NCBI GenBank assembly: GCA_003641345.1
Contig: QNAD01000019.1
Coordinates: 1-13,039 of the forward strand
DNA: 13,039 nt
Direction of reading: 5' to 3'
Source of the DNA: Candidatus Zixiibacteriota bacterium
GTDB taxonomy: Bacteria; Zixibacteria; MSB-5A5; GN15; FEB-12
How positions within the stretch are numbered: the first letter of the stretch is position 1; each line of letters begins with the position of its first letter. The translations under genes were made by a program, and so were the position numbers. Positions 6,252 through 12,239 of the stretch are shown here, in pieces. Below the pieces are notes generated by a model. That model was not told where the DNA came from, searched no databases, and saw nothing but the letters and a program-made list of their open reading frames with translations.

Positions 6252-7043
6252 TTATTGAGTAATAACTCTGAGAGTATCAAAATCTGAGATAACAACTGTT
6301 CCGAAATGACCATAAATATCATTTTCAGAGATATTGTTTTCACTCTGTTCAGGTAAATCAACTGGCAGGTATAAATCAGCCAGTGATTTATCCGGAGTGC
6401 CAGATAAGGCATAAACATAAAAGTAATACAAACCGGTATCGACAGAAATGCCGGTATAAAAAATATCAATAGGGATATTACCAGTGGTAGCTAATTCGCC
6501 GGCATACTCAGAATATCTTTGGGAATTATCATTTGAGTTAAAAATAGCTATTACATAACTTTCAGCCAAATCAGAACCGCTCCAATTCAAACTGACTACA
6601 CCATCGGTTGGACGCCATTGTCCGTTAGTTGGAACAATTGAAGTAATGCTAAAAGTATCCGGAACATTGACAGAAAGCCTTGTAACAGCAAAAGTACTAT
6701 CATCAATCGATAATTGTATCTGACCTGATGGATAAGAATTAGCGTTATTATTTTCAAAAGTATAAATAGAATCAACTACTGCAGAACTATCATTAAAAAT
6801 CAAGGTGTCGGAACCGAACATAAAATCAACATCGCCATAAGCCAGATTATCTTTTTCAACGTTGGCTACAACTGATATTTGATTATTACTTAAATTTTTT
6901 ATTAAAACCCCATCCAACAAATATTCAGCAGTATTATGACTTTCCGGAGGAGTCGCTGAATCACAACCGCCAATAAAAACTAAACAAGCAATTAACAATA
7001 TGGATAGACACGATTTTAACATATTTCTATATTTTATACTCAT
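6252..7043 (-). CDS. Lipoprotein with Ig/FnIII-like domain, unknown function
   Basis: A 263-residue protein. It begins with basic residues and a hydrophobic stretch, LSILLIACLVFIGGC, with Cys27 as the likely lipidation site; Met8 is an alternative start that would give a more ordinary 20-residue signal. The mature protein is beta-rich. Residues 128-217 (TFSITSIVPTNGQWRP, VVSLNWSGSDLAESYVI, DTGLYYFYVYALSG) look like an Ig/fibronectin-III sandwich of the type that follows phrases such as 'P.NG....W...A..Y.v.v'. The region 36-125 may be a second beta domain. Such proteins are surface or periplasmic adhesion or binding modules in many environmental Gram-negatives; no function is assigned. It precedes murQ by 56 bp. 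Confidence 0.8.
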   Translation of the reverse strand: MSIKYRNMLKSCLSILLIACLVFIGGCDSATPPESHNTAEYLLDGVLIKNLSNNQISVVANVEKDNLAYGDVDFMFGSDTLIFNDSSAVVDSIYTFENNNANSYPSGQIQLSIDDSTFAVTRLSVNVPDTFSITSIVPTNGQWRPTDGVVSLNWSGSDLAESYVIAIFNSNDNSQRYSEYAGELATTGNIPIDIFYTGISVDTGLYYFYVYALSGTPDKSLADLYLPVDLPEQSENNISENDIYGHFGTVVISDFDTLRVITQ

Positions 7044-7087
7044 AAATTATATTATCGGACAAATAAATATGATTTTAACCAAAAAAT

Positions 7088-7103
7088 TGTACCATTCGGT
7101 TCA
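7088..7103. promoter_or_regulatory. TGNACC half-site pair upstream of sigma-54-like promoter (copy 2)
   Basis: TGTACC-ATTC-GGTTCA, an imperfect inverted repeat with 5 of 6 arm positions paired. It uses the same two half-sites as 5208-5221 in convergent rather than divergent order. It lies in a 294-bp divergent gap, so it could also serve the lipoprotein gene starting at 7043. Confidence 0.25.
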
Positions 7104-7210
7104 CTTGGGACAGCGTCAGTGTGGATTAACGTACACTTGCTGATCATTAAAATAAACAGGTTGAATTGTATCTACGTGACAGACAACGCCTTAACTGTAA
7201 ATCTTTTGTC

Positions 7211-7226
7211 TGGCACACTTCTTGTT
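7211..7226 (+). promoter_or_regulatory. Sigma-54-like -24/-12 promoter of the DxDxDG-repeat protein gene
   Basis: TGGCACACTTCTTGTT matches TGGCAC-N5-TTGCW except GT for the -12 GC. The start is expected near 7237, leaving a leader of about 100 nt. In that leader TATCAGT (7256-7262) can pair with ACTGATA (7313-7319) just before the ribosome binding site AAGG (7327-7330). The rest of the 7044-7337 gap shows no reading frame of note. Confidence 0.55.
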
Positions 7227-7337
7227 GTGAATTACTTCAGAAAATAAAATAATCTTATCAGTAAGGAAAGATGTTTTAGTTAGTTAAAAACAAAGTTGGT
7301 AAAGAAAAAACAACTGATAGAAAAGAAAGGAAAAACA

Positions 7338-7901
7338 ATGAACATCAAAAACATTATGTTGACTGCATTTGCCATATTAGGTTTGGCAATGCTAACCACT
7401 CCGGCAACTCAGGCACAGACCTGTGATGGTAGCGGTGGTAATTTTGTTGATATCGACGGTGATGGTTTTAATGACAACGCCCCGGATTTTGACGGTGACG
7501 GAATCCCAAACGGTTTGGACGATGATTATGTCAAACCTGAGGATGGTAGCGGTGGTAATTTTGTTGATATCGATGGTGATGGTTTTAATGACAACGCCCC
7601 AGATTATGATGGTGATGGGATACCAAACGGATTAGATGATGACTATGTCAAACCTGAAGATGGCACTGGCTATAAAAAAGGTAAACTTGGTGAGAATCAA
7701 GGCTTGGGAATGAGACAAATTAAAACTCAGAAGTTCAATCGTCTTAAATCTTTCAATGGAAACATGTTCCAAAAACGAATTAATGCTATTGGTGCTGGTT
7801 CTGGTGTAAGTAATGGAACTGGCGAAGGAATAGTTGGTTCCGGTGAATGTGATGGAACTGGACCAAATGGTAAGCAGAATAAAGGTGGAGGCGGAAAGTA
7901 A
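7338..7901 (+). CDS. Exported protein with two DxDxDG calcium-type repeats and Gly-rich tail
   Basis: A 187-residue protein counted from ATG 7338. This start is chosen because AAAGG lies 7 bp upstream and the signal peptide MNIKNIMLTAFAILGLAMLT begins there; a frame start at 7296 would bury it. Cleavage is expected after TQA (residue 26). The mature N-terminus is CDGSGG followed by two 39-residue repeats (30-68, 69-107), each with VDIDGDGFNDNAPD and DGDGIPNGLDDD. These Asp-rich loops resemble thrombospondin type 3 or dockerin-like calcium sites. Residues 113-147 are basic, then a Gly-rich tail ends with GECDGTGPNGKQNKGGGGK; Cys29 and Cys171, both in CDG(S/T)G, may form a disulfide. Calcium binding is inferred. 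It is followed by a terminator and then by the beta-barrel gene, and is preceded by a sigma-54-like promoter. Confidence 0.85.
   Translation: MNIKNIMLTAFAILGLAMLTTPATQAQTCDGSGGNFVDIDGDGFNDNAPDFDGDGIPNGLDDDYVKPEDGSGGNFVDIDGDGFNDNAPDYDGDGIPNGLDDDYVKPEDGTGYKKGKLGENQGLGMRQIKTQKFNRLKSFNGNMFQKRINAIGAGSGVSNGTGEGIVGSGECDGTGPNGKQNKGGGGK
7425..7658 (+). repeat. Tandem 117-bp coding repeat, two copies
   Basis: Copies 7425-7541 and 7542-7658, each 39 codons, with the first four residues of a further copy (DGTG for DGSG) after them. By eye the copies differ at 12 of 117 bases, but only one change alters the protein (Phe to Tyr). Confidence 0.95.
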
Positions 7902-7931
7902 AATAAATTTCTGTCTCTAAGAATAAAAATT

Positions 7932-7962
7932 GGGATGATGGTTTTAACTGTCATCCCTTTTT
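7932..7962 (+). terminator. Intrinsic terminator between repeat protein and beta-barrel genes
   Basis: GGGATGATGG (7932-7941) pairs with CTGTCATCCC (7948-7957) over 10 bp with two G-T pairs and a 6-nt loop, followed by TTTTT. It sits 30 bp before the next ATG, so it may lower rather than abolish expression of the beta-barrel gene, for which no separate promoter is evident. Confidence 0.75.
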
Positions 7963-7991
7963 ATTGTAAGAATTACAAAAAGGGAATAATA

Positions 7992-9110
7992 ATGAAATTG
8001 TTACAGTTGAAAATAATGTTCTTAGTACTATCTGTCTTTATTGTTTCCAGTTTGTATGCTGATGTTATTACGGAAACAACAATCGGAAGCGGGTATGAGG
8101 ATAACCTGTTTAATGATTCAAGCTCAACAAGTGATTCTTACGCTTTTATTGGAATGGATATGAAATACTATCCTTCATCTTCTGCACAACTTACAGCCGG
8201 AGCCCAATATAATGCTTTTTCAAGTTTTAGTGATTTGTCCAATCTGACAGGTAATTTATCAGCGACAATTATTCCAACCCCCGAATCATCTCCATTTTCG
8301 CTCGCTTTGACAGGAACCGCAACAGTACGTAAATTTGGTACACTGTATGAGTGGTATAATCAGGTAGGAACTTCAGTTGGCACAGATATTAGTTATAGGC
8401 TTTTGCGATGGGCACACCTGCAGTCATCTGCTTCTTATATTAACAATAATTATACTAAATCAGATTTTGGGTCAAATCAAACAGTAAATTTTGCTATGGG
8501 AATTAATTTTACAGTTCTCAATTCTAATTCTATTACATTTAAAATGGATTATTCACAACGATTATTTGATCAACCGACTCTGATACAAGAAGGATCAGGC
8601 AACTCGTTTTCTAACAACCAGAGTAAATCGGAAACTTTTGACATAACCGGTATTCTAATTCGGTACTCACGCCCGCTTGGCAAAAGGACCGGGTTAAATC
8701 TATCTCTCGGTCATCGCCAATTACATCTGGACAATGACTATACTGTTTTGGGCTATACGATTGATTATCTATCACCTTGGTCAGACCTTTGGGAAGGTAT
8801 GAGTTTTTCTGGCGGTCTAAAGCATTTTTTCCCCAAGCAAATCACAACCAAACTTTCATTTGCTTATTACGACAAGAGGTTTATTGATGTAGTGGAACTC
8901 GATGAATTTACTTCTGGAACATACTGGCAAGACACCCGCGATGACCAGCTTTCCATTTTATCATTATCTATTTCGAAACCCATATTAATTCAAAGTAACA
9001 AAATGTTTACGCCTTTTTTATACTTTGAATATCGAAAAAACGAATCAACTATTCGGTTTTTTAACTATGAAAATATCATGGTTTCGGTTTCCCTAAAAAT
9101 GGCAATTTAA
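7992..9110 (+). CDS. Outer-membrane beta-barrel protein, unknown family
   Basis: A 372-residue protein from ATG 7992, chosen because AGGGA lies 7 bp upstream and the signal peptide MKLLQLKIMFLVLSVFIVSS begins there (cleavage likely after LYA23); a frame start at 7935 adds non-signal sequence. The mature protein consists of many alternating polar/hydrophobic strands of 8-12 residues (for example QLTAGAQYNAF, SSASYINNNY, SITFKMDYSQRLF, GLNLSLGHRQL, ISKPILIQSN, MFTPFLYFEYRKN) separated by polar turns, with the last strand IMVSVSLKMAI at the very end. This is the layout of an outer-membrane barrel, although the last residue is Ile rather than the common Phe/Trp. The family was not recognised. Its neighbour upstream is the DxDxDG-repeat protein, possibly a surface partner, with a terminator between them. 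Confidence 0.8.
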   Translation: MKLLQLKIMFLVLSVFIVSSLYADVITETTIGSGYEDNLFNDSSSTSDSYAFIGMDMKYYPSSSAQLTAGAQYNAFSSFSDLSNLTGNLSATIIPTPESSPFSLALTGTATVRKFGTLYEWYNQVGTSVGTDISYRLLRWAHLQSSASYINNNYTKSDFGSNQTVNFAMGINFTVLNSNSITFKMDYSQRLFDQPTLIQEGSGNSFSNNQSKSETFDITGILIRYSRPLGKRTGLNLSLGHRQLHLDNDYTVLGYTIDYLSPWSDLWEGMSFSGGLKHFFPKQITTKLSFAYYDKRFIDVVELDEFTSGTYWQDTRDDQLSILSLSISKPILIQSNKMFTPFLYFEYRKNESTIRFFNYENIMVSVSLKMAI

Positions 9111-9117
9111 AACTGCT

Positions 9118-9137
9118 AACCGCTAATCGGTTTTTAT
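9118..9137 (+). terminator. Short terminator after the beta-barrel gene
   Basis: AACCG (9118-9122) and CGGTT (9128-9132) form a 5-bp stem with a 5-nt loop, followed by a T-rich run that continues to 9146. The stem is short, so efficiency is uncertain. Confidence 0.45.
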
Positions 9138-9163
9138 TATTTTTTCGTAGAGTTTGTTGAAAA

Positions 9164-9181
9164 AAATTGAATTTTCAATTT
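9164..9181. promoter_or_regulatory. 18-bp palindrome next to the rubrerythrin promoter
   Basis: AAATTGAATTTTCAATTT has perfect 8-bp arms around TT and ends 4 bp before the -35 box of rbr. Position and symmetry suit an operator for a redox or peroxide regulator, but it does not match a box that can be named with confidence. Confidence 0.4.
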
Positions 9182-9185
9182 ACTC

Positions 9186-9214
9186 TTGACGAACAAGAAC
9201 AATTCTTATTTACT
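9186..9214 (+). promoter_or_regulatory. Probable sigma-70-type promoter of rbr
   Basis: TTGACG (9186-9191) and TTTACT (9209-9214) are 17 bp apart. The spacer contains a second inverted repeat, AAGAA-CAA-TTCTT (9195-9207), which could be a repressor site. The leader would be about 44 nt. Confidence 0.45.
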
Positions 9215-9264
9215 AATTGATACAAACAAAAGTAAATAGAAGATGTGGAAAGGGAGAATCGATT

Positions 9265-9792
9265 ATGAGCAAAACAAAAGAAAATCTTAAAGCCGCTTTT
9301 GCTGGAGAATCTCAGGCGCGCAATAAATATAATTATTATGCCAAAGTTGCAAGAAAAGAAGGCTATCATTACATTGCAAAAATATTTGATGAAACCGCAG
9401 ATAATGAACATCGCCACGCCAAAGATGAACTGGCTTTACTTAATGGCATTGGTGATACTGCCGTGAATCTGAAAGATGCAATGGATGGCGAACATTATGA
9501 AACAGTAACTATGTATCCTGATTTTGCCAAAGAAGCTAAAGAAGAAGGGGAGATGAAAGCGGCGGCTCTTTTCCAGTTAATTGCCAAAGTTGAAGAACAT
9601 CATCGGGATCGCTATGAAAAGCTTCTTGATCGGGTAAAAGACAGAACGGTATTTAAAAGAGAAAAACCGATAAAATGGAAATGCTCAGTTTGTGGCTATA
9701 TTCATGAAGGCACAGAACCTCCGAAAAAATGCCCCTGCTGTCAACATCCATTAGAATATTATGAACCGGCTGATATGGAATCTGATATCTAA
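9265..9792 (+). CDS. rbr: Rubrerythrin
   Basis: A 175-residue protein from ATG 9265, preceded by AAAGGGAG; an in-frame start at 9217 would add 16 unrelated residues. Rubrerythrin reduces hydrogen peroxide to water with electrons from NAD(P)H via rubredoxin-type carriers and protects anaerobes or microaerophiles. The ferritin-like diiron domain (about 1-130) shows GESQA with Glu15, ExxH at Glu48-His51, the Glu-rich KEAKEEGE segment (89-96) and ExxH at Glu110-His113. The C-terminal rubredoxin domain has CSVCGY (140-145) and CPCCQHP (156-162), giving the Fe(Cys)4 site Cys140, 143, 156, 159; Cys158 is an extra cysteine at a position that is usually Val or another residue. It appears to be a single-gene unit with its own promoter and terminator. 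Confidence 0.96.
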   Translation: MSKTKENLKAAFAGESQARNKYNYYAKVARKEGYHYIAKIFDETADNEHRHAKDELALLNGIGDTAVNLKDAMDGEHYETVTMYPDFAKEAKEEGEMKAAALFQLIAKVEEHHRDRYEKLLDRVKDRTVFKREKPIKWKCSVCGYIHEGTEPPKKCPCCQHPLEYYEPADMESDI

Positions 9793-9815
9793 AGTTTTAT
9801 CATATATTTACCCTG

Positions 9816-9851
9816 CAGGAGTTATTTCTAATAAAAGATAACTCCTGTTAA
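9816..9851 (+). terminator. Terminator after rbr
   Basis: CAGGAGTTAT (9816-9825) and ATAACTCCTG (9838-9847) form a perfect 10-bp stem with a 12-nt loop; the trailing TTAAATT is only weakly T-rich. Confidence 0.6.
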
Positions 9852-9901
9852 ATTCTGAAATTAAAAATCAATATAAGATTAAATAATAATATTTTTCTGG
9901 A

Positions 9902-9939
9902 CCAAAATGTCTTGACAAATTTTGGGATTAATCGATATT
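9902..9939 (+). promoter_or_regulatory. Promoter with overlapping operator for the lyase/CoA-transferase operon
   Basis: TTGACA (9912-9917, perfect) and GATATT (9934-9939, four of six) are 16 bp apart. The -35 is enclosed by the inverted repeat CCAAAAT (9902-9908) and ATTTTGG (9919-9925), with a second nested repeat TGTC-TT-GACA at its centre. A repressor bound here would block the promoter. The leader would be about 128 nt and contains a further imperfect repeat at 9958-9980. Confidence 0.5.
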
Positions 9940-10073
9940 GCCGATTGTGATAGGTGTAATTTGCTTAATTACAGTAAATTAAAGGAAAACATTGATTTAT
10001 AAAAAATCACATTCTTTGGCTGATTACTTAACAAAAATTTAATTATATCTAAAGTGGATTTAAATAGTATAAT

Positions 10074-11000
10074 ATGAAAACAGACAAAATTATTATTCAC
10101 GAAGTGGGACCTCGCGACGGTTTACAGGTAGAAAAAACTATTGTTCCGCTGGAAGAGAAAATCTTATGGATTAATAAGGTTATAAACAGCGGAATTGATA
10201 TTTTTCAACTCGGCTCTTTTGTAAATCCTAAAGCAGTTCCACAAATGGCAGACAGTGATAAACTTTTTGCTCACTATAATATTTCAGGAAACAAACCAAA
10301 GAATGTTATCCTCTCCGGATTAGTGCTGAATGAAAAAGGTTTGGATCGTGGGATGGAATGCGGTGTTGAAATGTTCTGTATGGGTGTTTCAGCAAGTGAG
10401 ACGCATAGCCAGAAAAACACTCGCATGACACCATCGGAAGCATTAACACGAATTATCCCTATGGCAAAAACAGCTCTTGGGGCTGGTAAAAAAGTACAAG
10501 TTTCGGTTCAGTCAGCTTTTGGATGCGGTTTTGACGGCGTCATACCAAAAGAAAAAGTGCTTTCGATTGTAAAAGAATATCTTGCCGCCGGAATTAAAAA
10601 TGTCAGTCTTGCTGATACTGCCGGTCATGCCCAACCGCTTCAGGTGGAAGAGTTATTCTCAAGTATTAAAGAGCTTGATAACGAGGTTGAATTAGCTTGT
10701 CATTTTCATAACACTTATGGGCTTGGTCTGGCAAATTGTTATGCCGCTTTAAAAGCTGGTGTTATCTCGTTTGAATCTGCGTTTGGCGGTTTGGGCGGCT
10801 GTCCTTTTACGAAATTGCCTGCTGGAAATGTAAGCACCGAAGATTTAGTTCATTCTCTTCAAAGGATGGGCTACCGAAGCGATATAAATCTTAGTTCTCT
10901 TTTAGATACAGCAAAACAAGTAGAATCTTTTTTCAATCGTGAATTGCCTGGTGCTGTTTTAAAATCAGGTTCAATAGTTCGGTTTAAGGAAGGACAATAA
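10074..11000 (+). CDS. HMG-CoA lyase-family enzyme, possibly R-citramalyl-CoA lyase
   Basis: A 308-residue TIM-barrel lyase of normal family length; it splits a 3-hydroxyacyl-CoA into acetyl-CoA and a keto acid. Visible marks: EVGPRDGLQVE (10-20; Arg14 and metal ligand Asp15), GSFVNPKAVPQMAD (47-60), HFHNTYGLGLAN (210-221; ligands His210 and His212), GGLGGCPF (238-245; catalytic-loop Cys243) and AGNVSTED (250-257; ligand Asn252). Differences from well-studied HMG-CoA lyases: Gln45 where those have the Glu of IExxSFVSP, DTAGHAQP (181-188) for DTIGxGxP, and HNTYG for HDTYG. The CoA-transferase gene follows after 5 bp, then a LeuC-like gene. In Chloroflexus, R-citramalyl-CoA lyase belongs to this family and works with a class III CoA-transferase, so citramalyl-CoA is a plausible substrate. 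HMG-CoA from leucine breakdown remains possible. Confidence 0.9.
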   Translation: MKTDKIIIHEVGPRDGLQVEKTIVPLEEKILWINKVINSGIDIFQLGSFVNPKAVPQMADSDKLFAHYNISGNKPKNVILSGLVLNEKGLDRGMECGVEMFCMGVSASETHSQKNTRMTPSEALTRIIPMAKTALGAGKKVQVSVQSAFGCGFDGVIPKEKVLSIVKEYLAAGIKNVSLADTAGHAQPLQVEELFSSIKELDNEVELACHFHNTYGLGLANCYAALKAGVISFESAFGGLGGCPFTKLPAGNVSTEDLVHSLQRMGYRSDINLSSLLDTAKQVESFFNRELPGAVLKSGSIVRFKEGQ

Positions 11001-11005
11001 AAAAC

Positions 11006-12202
11006 ATGATGAAAATTTTGGATAACATTCGTGTTATAGATATGACCAATGTCTTGTCAGGTCCATTCTGTACTTTGCATTTGGCACTGTTGGGAGCGGA
11101 AGTAGTCAAAGTTGAAGTTCCCGGAAGCGGAGACCTTGCCCGAAAACTTGGAAACACACCCGAACTTAATCAACAACTAATGGGTACCAGCTTTTTGGCA
11201 CAGAATGCTAATAAAAAATCAATCACTCTGAATTTGAAGAAAGAAGAAGGAAAAGAAGTTTTCCGCAAACTTCTTAAAACAGCCGATGTTGTCGTTGAAA
11301 ATTTCCGTCCCGGCGTTATGAAAAGATTAGGGTTCGCATGGGAAGAAATGTCAAAAATAAATCCAAAACTTGTTTATTGTGCTATCTCCGGTTTTGGACA
11401 AACCGGACCTGATGCCCATAAACCGGCGTATGATCAAATTATTCAGGGTTTATCAGGTGAGATGGATATCAACGGCGATGAACGTCTGCACCCTCTTCGG
11501 GCAGGATTTCCGGTCTGTGATACAGTCGGTGGATTAAATGCCGCTTTTGCTGTTATGTCTGCCCTTTATCATAGAGAACATACTGGCGAGGGTCAGGCGA
11601 TTGATATTGCTCTTTTAGATTCCATCATGCCTCTCATGGGTTGGGTTGCCGCCAATTTATTGATTGGGGGGAAAGATCCGGTACCGATGGGAAATGATAA
11701 TTTCACTGCTGCTCCGTCAGGTGTATTTAAAACGAAAGATGGATTTATTAATATTGCGGCTAATAAACAGGAACAATGGGAAGATTTAACTGATATTGTT
11801 GGCCTTCCGGAATTGAAAACTGATGACCGTTTTCAAGAACGCGATACACGAAAAGCAAATAGGAAACTTCTTACACCAATACTTAACGAAAAATTGACTG
11901 AAAACAATACTAAATTTTGGGTAGAAGCTCTCAATTCAAAAGGAATTCCATCAGGTGATATTCTTAATCTTGAAAAAGCTCTGACCAGTGACCAGATTAA
12001 ACATCGTGAAACAATTGTTAATATAAAGGAAAAAGAGATTGGTGATTTGAAATTGTTTAACCTCTCAGCTAAATTTTCCAAAACTCCGGCAAATATTGAT
12101 TCGCCTCCGCCTCGTTTGTCAGCTCACACCGATGAAATTCTTGGACAGTTAGGCTATACCGAAGAAGACTTGAAAATTTTAAAAGATAAATCTGTTATCT
12201 GA
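11006..12202 (+). CDS. Class III (CaiB/BaiF) CoA-transferase, possibly succinyl-CoA:citramalate type
   Basis: A 398-residue protein, typical for class III CoA-transferases, which move CoA between carboxylic acids through an aspartyl anhydride. Family marks: LDNIRVIDMTNVLSGPFCT (5-23), GAEVVKVEVPGSGD (30-43), the NANKKSITLNL segment (68-78), VVENFRPGVMKRLG (96-109), ISGFGQTGP (127-135), AYDQIIQGLSG (141-151) with Asp143 as the expected catalytic residue, and HREHTGEGQAIDIALLDS (about 188-205). ATG 11006 is preferred because AGGA lies 11 bp upstream; Met2 is possible. It begins 5 bp after the lyase gene and ends 37 bp before the LeuC-like gene. Acceptor and donor cannot be read from motifs; citramalate with succinyl-CoA is inferred from context. 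Confidence 0.93.
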   Translation: MMKILDNIRVIDMTNVLSGPFCTLHLALLGAEVVKVEVPGSGDLARKLGNTPELNQQLMGTSFLAQNANKKSITLNLKKEEGKEVFRKLLKTADVVVENFRPGVMKRLGFAWEEMSKINPKLVYCAISGFGQTGPDAHKPAYDQIIQGLSGEMDINGDERLHPLRAGFPVCDTVGGLNAAFAVMSALYHREHTGEGQAIDIALLDSIMPLMGWVAANLLIGGKDPVPMGNDNFTAAPSGVFKTKDGFINIAANKQEQWEDLTDIVGLPELKTDDRFQERDTRKANRKLLTPILNEKLTENNTKFWVEALNSKGIPSGDILNLEKALTSDQIKHRETIVNIKEKEIGDLKLFNLSAKFSKTPANIDSPPPRLSAHTDEILGQLGYTEEDLKILKDKSVI

Positions 12203-12239
12203 TAATATGGAAATTTAAATTAGTATAGGAGCATATTTA

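Noticed and set aside
6209..6469. 86-codon minus-strand frame at the end of the Ig-like lipoprotein gene
   Set aside because: Mostly overlaps the lipoprotein in another frame and has no start signal.
7423..7635. 70-codon plus-strand frame within the DxDxDG repeat region
   Set aside because: Repetitive only because the underlying DNA is a tandem repeat; the exported-protein frame has the signal peptide and silent-site pattern.
8376..8396. TGGCAC inside the beta-barrel gene as another sigma-54 site
   Set aside because: No TTG at the required distance and inside a coding region; the same applies to the copies near 6397, 7663, 11085 and 11197.
9175..9417. 80-codon minus-strand frame over the rbr promoter and start
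   Set aside because: Antisense to rubrerythrin and low-complexity hydrophobic; no support.
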